This document shows positions 33,595 to 42,398 of a stretch of 64,000 nucleotides of DNA, one piece after another (position 1 is the stretch's first letter; every line of letters starts with the position of its first letter). Under the pieces are notes generated by a model. It was not told the origin of the DNA, ran no database searches, and worked only from the letters and a program-made list of their open reading frames with translations. The DNA lies in NCBI GenBank assembly GCA_947564305.1, contig CANOBT010000005.1, positions 17,487 through 81,486 on the forward strand, written 5' to 3'. This stretch comes from an uncultured Lachnospiraceae bacterium. Its GTDB lineage: Bacteria; Bacillota_A; Clostridia; Lachnospirales; Lachnospiraceae. The position numbers and the translations under genes are program-made.

Positions 33595-33623
33595 ATTGTA
33601 ACATCAATGTAAGTTTGCGTCAA
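33595..33623 (-). promoter_or_regulatory. promoter of the fucose operon
   Basis: Minus-strand TTGACG (33618-33623), 17 bp, TACAAT (33595-33600). The leader is about 155 nt. Operator-like palindromes lie on both sides (33498-33515 and 33676-33687). Confidence 0.75.
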
Positions 33624-33675
33624 TATATTTTTAGATTATTTCTATAATCTCATAATTTTTGGGAATTTATGTGAG

Positions 33676-33687
33676 CGAAGCGTTTCG
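33676..33687. promoter_or_regulatory. upstream LacI-type operator of the fucose operon
   Basis: CGAAGCGTTTCG, a palindrome with one mismatched pair, lies about 53 bp upstream of the -35. With 33498-33515 it could allow looping by one LacI tetramer, or serve CcpA as a cre-like site. Confidence 0.5.
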
Positions 33688-33739
33688 TTTGATATAAAAA
33701 TGACAAATTAACACTTTGCAGAATCGGACATTTTTATCT

Positions 33740-35572
33740 TTAGCATCCCTCGAACACCTTCACCGATGCCTCTTCCTCAAACTGCCTGGAGTACAGCTCA
33801 TAATAATACCCCTTTCCGTCCAACAGTTCCTGATGTGTTCCCCGTTCCATGATTTTTCCGTCCTTCACCACAAGGATCAGATCTGCCTGGCGTATCGTAG
33901 ACAAGCGGTGCGCGATGATAAATGACGTATGTCCTTTCAGAAGCCTTGCGGTTGCCTGTTGAATCAGTTGTTCTGTCTGGGTGTCAATCGAAGAGGTTGC
34001 CTCATCCAGTACAAAAACAGCCGGATCCGCAAGGATTGCACGGGCGAACGAAATCAGCTGTTTCTCCCCGGTAGAAAGCCTGCCGCCGCTTTCTCCCACA
34101 TCACTTTCATATCCCTTTTCCAGTTTTTTCACGACCTCATCCGCCGAAACGCTCCTTGCCGCCTCCTCGACCTCCGCATCTGTAGCCGAAAGCCGCCCAT
34201 ACCGGATATTTTCCCGGACAGTTCCTGAAAACAGATGGGGATTCTGCAGCACATACCCCATCTGGCTGTGCAGCCAGAGCTGAGAACGTTCCCGGTAATC
34301 TACGCCGTCAATCAGGATTCTTCCTGCCGTAGGCTCGAAGAAGCGTCCCATCAGATTTACCAGCGTAGACTTTCCTGCTCCCGTCTCGCCAACGATCGCT
34401 ACGTTCATACCTGCGGGCACATGAAGATTAAAATGCTCTAATACATATTCTTTTCCATCCGGATACATAAAGGAAACATCCTCGAACACAATATCTCCCT
34501 TGATTTTCTCCCAGTTTTCTTCTTTCGCACAAAAGGAGTCCCCATACTTTCGAATGACATCCTCCCTGTCCACTACATTTGGTTCCTGTTCTAATAAATC
34601 CGTCACACGTTCAATATTTGCCTGGCAGGAAATAAGTTCCGCCAGAAGTCTTGCCAACTGTTGAATCGGCTCAAAAATGATGACTGCATAGGAGATGAAT
34701 ACTGATAATGTGCCAAGCTTCATGATTTCCTCCTGCACCATATATCCGCCCTGTGCAAGCACTGCTGCCGCTGCGACAGAACTGAACAGCAGGATGGCAG
34801 GTACATAAACCGCATTCAGCTTTGCAGAGCGGCCTGCCGCTCTCTGCATTTCCGATGTATGCCGGAAAAATGCTTCTTCGTTGTCCTTTTCAATCCCCAT
34901 GCTTTTCGAGGTTTTGACTCCGGTAATACCTTCATTATATGCACTCGTGATCTGGGAATTTATTTTTCTCACTTTCCGGTTCCAATGAAGAATTTTATTC
35001 TGAAAATATACAGTCAGTACGGCAATACAGGGTACGATCAGCAGTATGATCAGTGCCAGACGGACATTCAAAAGAAACATGATCACAAATACACTGACCA
35101 CATAGATCAGCGCCCAGAACATATCCACCAGCCCCCATGCCACCATCGTAGCAATCCTCAAGGTATCACTCATCACCCGCGCATGGATATATCCAACCGG
35201 AGTGGTATTATAGTAGGAAAATGACAATGTCTGCAAGTGTTCAAACTGCGCCCATTTTAAATCCTTTCCCAGATTCATCTCAATGGTGATTGCCGCACGG
35301 ACAGACAAATAGACACAGACTGTCTGAAATACAATCACCAACCCATAAATGAGCGCAAAATCCCACAGCCCTTCCAGACTGCCTGGTGTGATAAACTGGT
35401 CAATGGCATAGCTCTGAAACAACGGCACAACCACATCCACACCAGCAAGAAAAATGTTGAATCCCAGTGTGATTGCAAAATATTTTTTATATGGTTTAAA
35501 AAAAGGAAGCATCTTTGCCCAGGTTCGAAAACTGAACGGTTTATTATATTCCTGCTCTTCATATGCTGCCAT
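33740..35572 (-). CDS. ABC exporter subunit with consensus Walker B (second half of a heterodimer)
   Basis: 610 residues from the ATG at 35572, 8 nt after AGGAGG. The GTG at 35581 lies in the ribosome site. Six-helix membrane domain (about 30-330), then the ATPase: Walker A GETGAGKST, Walker B VFVLDEATSSID with the catalytic Glu, and a non-standard signature LSTGEK. With its neighbour it should form a heterodimeric exporter of the LmrCD/TM287-288 kind, in which the only active ATP site uses this Walker B and the partner's LSGGQ. The cargo may be drugs, lipids or peptides. Confidence 0.93.
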   Translation of the reverse strand: MAAYEEQEYNKPFSFRTWAKMLPFFKPYKKYFAITLGFNIFLAGVDVVVPLFQSYAIDQFITPGSLEGLWDFALIYGLVIVFQTVCVYLSVRAAITIEMNLGKDLKWAQFEHLQTLSFSYYNTTPVGYIHARVMSDTLRIATMVAWGLVDMFWALIYVVSVFVIMFLLNVRLALIILLIVPCIAVLTVYFQNKILHWNRKVRKINSQITSAYNEGITGVKTSKSMGIEKDNEEAFFRHTSEMQRAAGRSAKLNAVYVPAILLFSSVAAAAVLAQGGYMVQEEIMKLGTLSVFISYAVIIFEPIQQLARLLAELISCQANIERVTDLLEQEPNVVDREDVIRKYGDSFCAKEENWEKIKGDIVFEDVSFMYPDGKEYVLEHFNLHVPAGMNVAIVGETGAGKSTLVNLMGRFFEPTAGRILIDGVDYRERSQLWLHSQMGYVLQNPHLFSGTVRENIRYGRLSATDAEVEEAARSVSADEVVKKLEKGYESDVGESGGRLSTGEKQLISFARAILADPAVFVLDEATSSIDTQTEQLIQQATARLLKGHTSFIIAHRLSTIRQADLILVVKDGKIMERGTHQELLDGKGYYYELYSRQFEEEASVKVFEGC

Positions 35573-37409
35573 CTGCCACACCTCCTGTTCTCATTCTTTC
35601 CCTGTCGTCCTGGCTCATCTGGATATCATAAATCCTGCGGTAGATGCCTTGTCTCAGGATGAGTTCCTGGTGGCTGCCCATCTCTTCAATCCGCCCGTGG
35701 TTCAATACCAGAATCTGGTCTGCACCCATGAGTGTCGTGATTCGATGAGAGATCAATATCACCGCAGCATCCTTCATATGATTACTCAGTGCTTTACGTA
35801 TCAGGAAATCTGTCTGTGAATCTACGGCGGACAGCGAATCATCAAAGACCAGAATCGGCGCCTTTTGAAGCAGCATTCTTGCAATCGCCACACGCTGTCT
35901 CTGTCCGCCTGAGAGCGTCACGCCCCGCTCACCCACCAACGTATCATAACCGTCCGGAAAATTCATGATTGCCTCATCAATGCATGCAATCTTCGCGGCA
36001 TGACGGATTTCATCCATAGATACATCCGGAGCACAGGCGGCAATATTTTCCCGGATTGTTCTGGAATATAGAAATGGTTCCTGAAGTATCACTCCTACCT
36101 GTCTGCGGAGCTGTCCGAGCGGGATATCCCTGATATCTTTTCCACCAATCCGAATCCTCCCCTGTCCCTCTCCCAATTCGTAAAGACGGGTCAGAAGCTG
36201 TATAATTGTGGATTTACCGCTTCCAGTACCACCCAGGATGCCAAAGGTACATCCTTGCGGAATATTGAAATCAATATCAGACAACACTTTTTTTGCCGGA
36301 TGCAATCCGCTCTCACCTTTTTCTGCGCCATATGCAAAATCCACATGTTCAAATCGAATATCGAAAGCTGTGTTTTCAACTCCATCATCGCAGCGAGTGC
36401 TCTTAATATCTTTTTCCGAATCCTCATACGCCTCCTCCTCTGCCCGTATGATATAATCCACACGTTCAAACGATACTCCCGCCTTGCTCATATCGGAAAG
36501 AATACGACCCAGCCCCCGGATTGGCCATACCAGTGTTGTGTTATAAGAAGCAAACGCAACGAATTCTCCGACGGAAATATTTCCGTGCACGGCTTCCATG
36601 GTCCCAAGAACAACCACTGTGACCACCTGGAAACCGGTAATCAAGTCTCCGACTCCCCAGTATACGCCGGACAGTGTCCCAAGCCGAATCCAGAGTTTTG
36701 CAAAAATCTCATTTTTCTCCTGGAACCTGTCCATCTCAAATTTCTCTCGTCCAAAGGCACGCACCACCCGTACCCCTGTCGCATTTTCCTGCACCACTGT
36801 GGACAGCTCTCCCTCGGCTTCGTCCGCATCAATAAACCGCTTTGCAATCAGACGGTAAAAGACCGCGGAATAGACAACTACGACAGGAATAAACGCCAAC
36901 ACTGCCATGGACAGCTTCACATTCATGGACAGCATCATTGCCAGGGAGACCGTAATCAGAAAAACCGTACGGAATACTTCCAGAAGCTGTGTGACCACAA
37001 AATTGCGGATTACCTCCACATCAGAAGTACACCTCTGGATAATGTCACCTGTCTGGTTCCGGTCATGCCACTGCATAGGAAGTTTCTGTACATGAGCAAA
37101 TAGAGCATCCCGCATATTTTTTGCAAAGTTTTCCCCTGCCATCGCCGTATTTGCCCGGCAGACATACTGGGAAATCCCCGACAGCACCGCCACCCCAATG
37201 AGCAGAAGCGCCAGAAGCCACAGGTGCTCTGACAAATACACATGATCACTGCCATCCAGTACGGAATCTATACTGAATCTGAAAATCTGCGGAGTCAGCG
37301 CGTTCAAAACTGTTGCTGCCAGTGAGGCGGCCATAGCAGTCACGAAATATATTTTTGATCCGTCAAAAAATCGAATAATCAGGTTTAATTTCCTATATTT
37401 TGTATTCAA
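35559..37409 (-). CDS. ABC exporter subunit with degenerate Walker B (first half of a heterodimer)
   Basis: 616 residues from the TTG at 37409 with AGGGAGAAG upstream. The open frame to 37463 would run through the chemoreceptor's terminator and is rejected. Six-helix membrane domain, Walker A GGTGSGKST, signature LSGGQRQ, Walker B VFDDSLSAVD, where Asp replaces the catalytic Glu. This is the degenerate half expected in heterodimeric exporters. The 3' end overlaps the partner's start by 14 bp. Confidence 0.93.
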   Translation of the reverse strand: MNTKYRKLNLIIRFFDGSKIYFVTAMAASLAATVLNALTPQIFRFSIDSVLDGSDHVYLSEHLWLLALLLIGVAVLSGISQYVCRANTAMAGENFAKNMRDALFAHVQKLPMQWHDRNQTGDIIQRCTSDVEVIRNFVVTQLLEVFRTVFLITVSLAMMLSMNVKLSMAVLAFIPVVVVYSAVFYRLIAKRFIDADEAEGELSTVVQENATGVRVVRAFGREKFEMDRFQEKNEIFAKLWIRLGTLSGVYWGVGDLITGFQVVTVVVLGTMEAVHGNISVGEFVAFASYNTTLVWPIRGLGRILSDMSKAGVSFERVDYIIRAEEEAYEDSEKDIKSTRCDDGVENTAFDIRFEHVDFAYGAEKGESGLHPAKKVLSDIDFNIPQGCTFGILGGTGSGKSTIIQLLTRLYELGEGQGRIRIGGKDIRDIPLGQLRRQVGVILQEPFLYSRTIRENIAACAPDVSMDEIRHAAKIACIDEAIMNFPDGYDTLVGERGVTLSGGQRQRVAIARMLLQKAPILVFDDSLSAVDSQTDFLIRKALSNHMKDAAVILISHRITTLMGADQILVLNHGRIEEMGSHQELILRQGIYRRIYDIQMSQDDRERMRTGGVADGSI

Positions 37410-37424
37410 TGCTCTTCTCCCTGC

Positions 37425-37457
37425 AAAAATCGCACCCGACAAGCTGCAGGTGCGATT
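37425..37457 (-). terminator. terminator of the chemoreceptor gene
   Basis: AATCGCACC and GGTGCGATT, perfect 9-bp arms, followed on the minus strand by TTTTTG. It lies 19 bp after the chemoreceptor stop and 16 bp before the exporter start. Confidence 0.8.
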
Positions 37458-37475
37458 CATCATCTGTTAAAATTT

Positions 37476-39482
37476 TTATTTCAGCCGGAACCTGGATACC
37501 AGTTGCTTCAGCATCGCCGCCTGTCCGGACAACTCCTCGCTGGCAGCGGCGCTCTTCTCTGCCGTAACCATGTTGGACTGTACAACATCCGAGATTCTTT
37601 CGATTCCGCTGATTACCTCTTCGGTCGCTGACGCCTGTTTTGCTGAGTAATCCGCGATTCCCTCTATCAGCTTGCTCACCTCTTCTGACTGGGCCACCAC
37701 TTCCATCATGGAAGCCGCCGTATCCTGCGCCATCTGAGAACCTTCCTCCACTGCTTCTACTGTCTGGCCGATTAATACGGTCGTGTTCTTCGCCGCCTCG
37801 GAAGATTTACCGGCAAGGTTGCGGACCTCATCCGCCACAACAGCAAAGCCTTTTCCTGCCGTACCTGCCCGCGCCGCCTCCACAGCCGCATTCAAAGCCA
37901 GTATATTCGTCTGGAACGCGATATCCTCGATAGTTTTGATAATGCTGTGGATTTCTGTAGATTTCTCGCTAATCTTCTGGATTGCCTCATTCATATGCTG
38001 CATCTTATCATTACTTTCCAAAATGCGCTTCCCAACGTCCTGAGAAATCTGGCTGGCCTTTTTAGCTCCTGCCGCAGTCTTTTGAATCCCGTCAGATACT
38101 TCATTCATATGAGCCGCCAGAGATTCTACCGCATCAGTCTGCTGTGAAGAGCCCAGAGACAATGTCTGTGCCCCCTCCGAAACATATTGCGAACCTTCCG
38201 CCACCTGACCTGCTGCTACGTTAATCTGTCCCAATGTCTCATTCAATGACAAAGAAATCTGCTGTAAAGATTCCTTAATCTTCGCAAATTCACCCTGATA
38301 ATCATGCTGCAGCGTAAATGCAAGATCACCTTGGGAAATATCCTGCAGTTTTTCGGAAACTTCATTGATGTAATCTACATAATCACGCAGCCGGACCACG
38401 GTCTGTCCGAAGTTATCCGCCAGTTCACCCAGTTCATCGTTAGAGTCATGACGAATTGTCTGGTCCAGTTCGCCCTCTGCAATCTTCGCAGCAACCCCGC
38501 TCAATTCAGCCACTGGTTTACCAATAATATTTCTCACCAGGATAATCAGAAGAATGACCGCAACGAGTACTGCGACAACAGAGACCATAATCATAATCAT
38601 TGTTAATGTACGCAGTTCTGACAGAGCCTCTCCTCTGGATACATAAGCCACTGCCATCCAACCGCTGTTCGGAACCTGCTCAACTTGTATGTATGTACTG
38701 TCATCATAAAGGGACAGTCCTGATCGCCCTTTTTCTATCTGCTGCGCAGCATACGCATACATATCGCCGCTGAATTCGCTTAAACTCCGCCCGGTCATGC
38801 CCTCATCACGATGTCCGATGATCGTTCCGGTCTGAGTATCCACAAGAAATACCCCGCCTGTTTCCTCTAACTGGATTTCCTCTACAATATCCGAAATAGA
38901 ATCCAGATATACATCAGCGGCCGCAACACCGCGCGCTGCCCCATTCGCATCCTTTAATATCCCGGAAGCACCTACTACATAGGACTGGCTGTCCTCGTCA
39001 AAATAGACCTCTCCCAGTTGAAAATCTTCTGACTGCAGGCCGTCCTGATACCATGATTTCTCACGTGCATTATATTCAGGTCCCGGCACGAATGATGCAT
39101 GATAAAGTGAACCGTCTGTATATGCCACATACAATCCGGCCGGATATGCTTCATTTTGATTCACCGTGTGCCGGATATATTCCATCATTGCAGGGGTATC
39201 CATATTCTCATACTCAATGGTATCCCGCTGCATCTCCAGCATAGTCAGTGTTTTGTCAATCCAGCCGCTAGTCTCATGAACTGCTTTATCCGTAGTTTCC
39301 TGAATTAAATTCTCGCTCTTATCCAACAGTGCACTAGTAACACGGCCATACACGATCAGCAGCAATGCCACCACCATAACTACGATAATAACCACACTTG
39401 CACCGGTCAGTTTCGCTGCGATACCTCGTTTCCTTTTTTTAGATGTTGTCCTGGGCTTATCCTGTGTCTTCTTTCCTTTCAT
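37476..39482 (-). CDS. methyl-accepting chemotaxis protein with extracytoplasmic dCache-type sensor
   Basis: 668 residues. Short basic N-terminus (about 1-28), membrane helix about 30-52, extracellular sensor about 55-295 with a double-Cache look ([26 protein letters not shown]), second helix about 300-325, a HAMP domain, then the long coiled MA domain. The hairpin tip reads [16 protein letters not shown]. Ligands of dCache receptors are often amino acids or organic acids. Its own promoter and terminator make it monocistronic. No other chemotaxis gene is in the window. Confidence 0.94.
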   Translation of the reverse strand: MKGKKTQDKPRTTSKKRKRGIAAKLTGASVVIIVVMVVALLLIVYGRVTSALLDKSENLIQETTDKAVHETSGWIDKTLTMLEMQRDTIEYENMDTPAMMEYIRHTVNQNEAYPAGLYVAYTDGSLYHASFVPGPEYNAREKSWYQDGLQSEDFQLGEVYFDEDSQSYVVGASGILKDANGAARGVAAADVYLDSISDIVEEIQLEETGGVFLVDTQTGTIIGHRDEGMTGRSLSEFSGDMYAYAAQQIEKGRSGLSLYDDSTYIQVEQVPNSGWMAVAYVSRGEALSELRTLTMIMIMVSVVAVLVAVILLIILVRNIIGKPVAELSGVAAKIAEGELDQTIRHDSNDELGELADNFGQTVVRLRDYVDYINEVSEKLQDISQGDLAFTLQHDYQGEFAKIKESLQQISLSLNETLGQINVAAGQVAEGSQYVSEGAQTLSLGSSQQTDAVESLAAHMNEVSDGIQKTAAGAKKASQISQDVGKRILESNDKMQHMNEAIQKISEKSTEIHSIIKTIEDIAFQTNILALNAAVEAARAGTAGKGFAVVADEVRNLAGKSSEAAKNTTVLIGQTVEAVEEGSQMAQDTAASMMEVVAQSEEVSKLIEGIADYSAKQASATEEVISGIERISDVVQSNMVTAEKSAAASEELSGQAAMLKQLVSRFRLK

Positions 39483-39804
39483 CTCCCAATCTCCTTTTTA
39501 TTTTTTTCTGTACTTTTCTGAAGAACAAAGCCAAACTGTATCTCTTATTGAATATAGGAAGTTCAATAAGTATACCCGTGGGACATCTGATAAATTATGA
39601 ATTCTGCCCTCCGAATATAAATTATTATAAATTATTTTGTATAATAATACTATAAGAAAACCTGCGAAAAGTCAATGAAATCAACAAAAATCAGGCAGTT
39701 CCTTTTTTCTTTTCTATATGCTATAATAAAAGCCGCGCTCTAACGAAGAAAATCGTTTGAGGGCAGGGAAACATATCATACAAAAAAGAAAAGGAGTTTG
39801 GAAT
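39483..39804. other. 322-bp divergent region between chemoreceptor and lipoprotein genes
   Basis: It holds the chemoreceptor promoter. On the plus strand there is a TATAAT at about 39722 and a small AACGA/TCGTT hairpin in the lipoprotein leader. No cobalamin or other riboswitch could be recognised. Confidence 0.5.
39647..39675 (-). promoter_or_regulatory. promoter of the chemoreceptor gene
   Basis: Minus-strand TTGACT (39670-39675), 17 bp, TAGTAT (39647-39652), giving a leader of about 155 nt that is AT-rich. Confidence 0.6.
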
Positions 39805-40332
39805 ATGAATAAGAAATTTTTAAAGAAACAAAAGTCATTTATTCTCTGTATGATGCTGGCTGCGTCTTTTGCGCTGGCTGCTGCCGGCTGCGGCGGCGGC
39901 ACAGATAAGGAAAATTCCGCCGCATCTACATCAGAACAGGATACCTCCAATAAAACTGCTGATAAAACAGAAGCCGATTCTGACTCCAAGGCAGAAAAAG
40001 AAGCCGATACTCAGACGGATGTTCAGGTTGTTGGGGAAGGCAGTACACAATTTGATTTTACCGTGACAGACCAGGACGGAAACGAAACACAGTTTGAAGT
40101 CCACACAGGCAAAGAAACTGTTGGGGAAGCATTGCAGGAACTTGATTTAATAGACGGGGATGACGGAGAATATGGCCTCTATGTAAAAACAGTGAATGGC
40201 ATCACAGTGGATTATGACAAAGACGGTGCGTACTGGGCTTTCTATGTAAACGATGAATATGCACAGACAGGTGTAGACTCTACCGAGATTACAGAGGGAG
40301 ACAGCTACGCCTTTAAGGTGGAAAAAGGTTGA
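39805..40332 (+). CDS. DUF4430-domain lipoprotein
   Basis: 175 residues from the ATG at 39805, preceded by AAAAGGAGTTTGG. Signal peptide with lipobox AAAGC, an Asp/Lys/Thr-rich linker (about 32-75), then a DUF4430 domain (about 80-175) with GKETVGEALQELDLI, YGLYVKTVNGI and AYWAFYVNDEYAQTGVD. DUF4430 resembles the beta domain of transcobalamin. Such lipoproteins often sit with ECF-type vitamin transporters, as here: the stop overlaps the TTG start of an S component. A surface vitamin-capture role is inferred. Confidence 0.88.
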   Translation: MNKKFLKKQKSFILCMMLAASFALAAAGCGGGTDKENSAASTSEQDTSNKTADKTEADSDSKAEKEADTQTDVQVVGEGSTQFDFTVTDQDGNETQFEVHTGKETVGEALQELDLIDGDDGEYGLYVKTVNGITVDYDKDGAYWAFYVNDEYAQTGVDSTEITEGDSYAFKVEKG

Positions 40333-40847
40333 AACCTACAACGAAAGAAATCACGGTCTTTGCAATGCTGGGGGCCGTGATGTATGCATCAAAAATCCTG
40401 ATGGAACTGGCGCCAAATATTCATCTGCTCGGCGTATTTACGATTGCTTTTACAGTAGTATACCGTAAAAAAGCGCTGTATCCCATTTATATCTATGTCA
40501 TCTTGAATGGGATTTTCAGCGGCTTTGCAGCATGGTGGGTGCCTTATTTATATATATGGACTGTCCTGTGGGGAATTGTCATGCTCCTTCCTGAAAAGAT
40601 GCCCAAGAGAGTGCGGCCTCTCGTGTATATGGCGGTGTGTGCTGCACATGGTTTCTTATTTGGAACTCTGTACGCCCCGGCGCAGGCCATTATGTTTGGG
40701 ATGAGCTTCCAGGGAATGATTTCCTGGATTATTGCAGGACTGCCGTGGGATTTTATACACGGCGTCAGTAATTTTTTCTGTGGGATATTGATTGTACCGA
40801 TTATTTCCGTATTGAGGCTTGCGGAACAATATACTGCATCGGACTGA
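40329..40847 (+). CDS. ECF transporter S component-like membrane protein
   Basis: 172 residues, about six membrane helices. The start is a TTG overlapping the lipoprotein stop (TTGA). ITVFAMLGAVMYASKILMELAPN is the typical first-helix region of ECF S components. SNFFCGILIVPI closes it. S components bind a vitamin or cofactor and dock to a shared EcfAA'T module, which is not in this window. The fused context with DUF4430 suggests cobalamin or a related compound, but the ligand cannot be read. Confidence 0.82.
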   Translation: MKPTTKEITVFAMLGAVMYASKILMELAPNIHLLGVFTIAFTVVYRKKALYPIYIYVILNGIFSGFAAWWVPYLYIWTVLWGIVMLLPEKMPKRVRPLVYMAVCAAHGFLFGTLYAPAQAIMFGMSFQGMISWIIAGLPWDFIHGVSNFFCGILIVPIISVLRLAEQYTASD

Positions 40848-40875
40848 CCCGGAAATCTTATTATTTTAGAAAATT

Positions 40876-40938
40876 GTAACTATCAGAACGGCAGGCCGCA
40901 CCCTCGTCTGCCCCACAGACTATCTGCTGCTAAAGCAA
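40876..40938. repeat. truncated relative of the 12774 MITE-like element
   Basis: GTAACTATCAGAACGGCAG at 40876-40894 matches the inverted end of the full element, followed by related sequence: GGCAGGCC, a GTCTG/CAGAC hairpin and TGCTAAAGCAA. The other end is missing. The fragment stops at the ribosome site of the next gene. Confidence 0.55.
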
Positions 40939-40948
40939 GGAAAGGGTA

Positions 40949-42241
40949 ATGATTATGAATGGTAAAAGAATCGTAAAAGTAACAGAACAAATTATCCGGC
41001 TTACGGATGTACACTCAATAGGCGTCATTGGCGACCCGGGATGCGAGGGGCTCGGAACGTATAATATGAAAGTATATGCCGGCGCTTTAGAGGAAAGCAG
41101 CAAGGATGATATTACACTGGTGGTTGGAGACCTTGTGCCGATTGGGACAAACCATTATTACCAGACTATACAGGATATGACGGAAACCCTTGCCGGGAAT
41201 GACGTCTATTGTCTCCGCGGAAACCATGACACAGGCGCTTACACTGATTACTTCGGGCATAAAAACTATGCTCTGCTCACAGAACATTTTGCTGTAGTTG
41301 TGCTGGACAATGCTTTGCGTACCTTCGAGGAAGAGGGGCTCACCCTTCTATCTGAAGTCCTTGCAATGGATGAAGTTCAGCAGGTGATCATCGCGTTCCA
41401 TATCCCGGTTCCCAATCATTTTATTTTAAACTGTGTTTCCGAAGAAGAATTTTCCCGTCTTCAAAATGCGTATAAACCGTGGAAGGATAAAGTAAAGTAT
41501 CTGCTCTGCGGCCATGTGCATTCCAGATTCATTGACCTTGTGGACGGAATCCCACTTATATGCACCGGAGGCGCCGGCGCTATGATCGAGGATGTATCAA
41601 AGGATATCAAAGCCTGTGATGTGGAACATCATATCGTCCACTTTTTTGAAAAGGATGGCGCATTGGATTACCAGATTGCCAATCTTTCCGATGACTGTTA
41701 TGGACGGGAAAGCGAGAATGATGTCTTAAACCAGAAACTAAGCGAAACCGTACAGGGAGAATTGATGGCACATTTTAAATATCTGATGTTTGCAGACCGG
41801 GCTGAGCGCAGGGGCTTTGTACAAATTTCCAATCTTTTCCGTGCCCTTGCAGCCTCCGAATATCACCATGCCCGGAATTTCTATTCTGTTCTGGAGCGTC
41901 CCGCTGCCTTTATGGAATCTATCGGAACCTATGTGCCGGGAGAATCATTTGAATATGAACATCTGTATAAAATGATGGCTGCGTATGCCAAAGAGCATCA
42001 AAGTCCTCTTACAGAACAGGCTTACGAAGGTGCTTCCGCCGCCGAAAAGGTGCATGCCGCCCTTCTGGAAAAAGCGGCAGATGTAGAAAACTTCTCAGAG
42101 GACACCATCTATGTCTGCCCCATCTGCGGATATGTCATGACCGGAGAGTCCGTTTCGGAGCGCTGTCCTGTGTGCGGCGGACCAAAACGTCAGTACGAGG
42201 TATTTGAGAACCATAATGATAACGGTGAAAAACAGGAATAA
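40949..42241 (+). CDS. metallophosphoesterase-rubrerythrin-rubredoxin fusion protein
   Basis: 430 residues. About 1-240: calcineurin-like phosphoesterase with VVGDLVP, RGNHDTG, AFHIPVPNH and CGHVHSR metal motifs. About 265-375: ferritin-like rubrerythrin four-helix part with GELMAHFKYL and SEYHHAR (ExxH) di-iron ligands. About 395-425: a rubredoxin-like knuckle, CPICGY and CPVCGG. Rubrerythrins reduce peroxide in anaerobes. The fused phosphoesterase suggests that a phosphate-containing substrate is handled together with oxidative stress. Start may be 40949 or 40955. A repeat fragment abuts its ribosome site. Confidence 0.88.
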   Translation: MIMNGKRIVKVTEQIIRLTDVHSIGVIGDPGCEGLGTYNMKVYAGALEESSKDDITLVVGDLVPIGTNHYYQTIQDMTETLAGNDVYCLRGNHDTGAYTDYFGHKNYALLTEHFAVVVLDNALRTFEEEGLTLLSEVLAMDEVQQVIIAFHIPVPNHFILNCVSEEEFSRLQNAYKPWKDKVKYLLCGHVHSRFIDLVDGIPLICTGGAGAMIEDVSKDIKACDVEHHIVHFFEKDGALDYQIANLSDDCYGRESENDVLNQKLSETVQGELMAHFKYLMFADRAERRGFVQISNLFRALAASEYHHARNFYSVLERPAAFMESIGTYVPGESFEYEHLYKMMAAYAKEHQSPLTEQAYEGASAAEKVHAALLEKAADVENFSEDTIYVCPICGYVMTGESVSERCPVCGGPKRQYEVFENHNDNGEKQE

Positions 42242-42312
42242 GGGTTATGAAATGTTAGAATCATGTTTCCGGTATTCACATCATAATATAAATTTTCGAT
42301 TTCGATAATCAA

Positions 42313-42360
42313 AACAGGTGTAAAGTCTTTTTATTATCCGATAAAGACTTTACACCTGTT
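42313..42360. terminator. bidirectional terminator with 18-bp perfect arms
   Basis: AACAGGTGTAAAGTCTTT and its exact complement (42343-42360) with a 12-nt loop, between two convergent genes. TTTTGATT follows on the minus strand and CCTATCTT on the plus strand. Confidence 0.8.
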
Positions 42361-42398
42361 CCTATCTTACTTATGGATACTCAGCATTTACAAATAGC

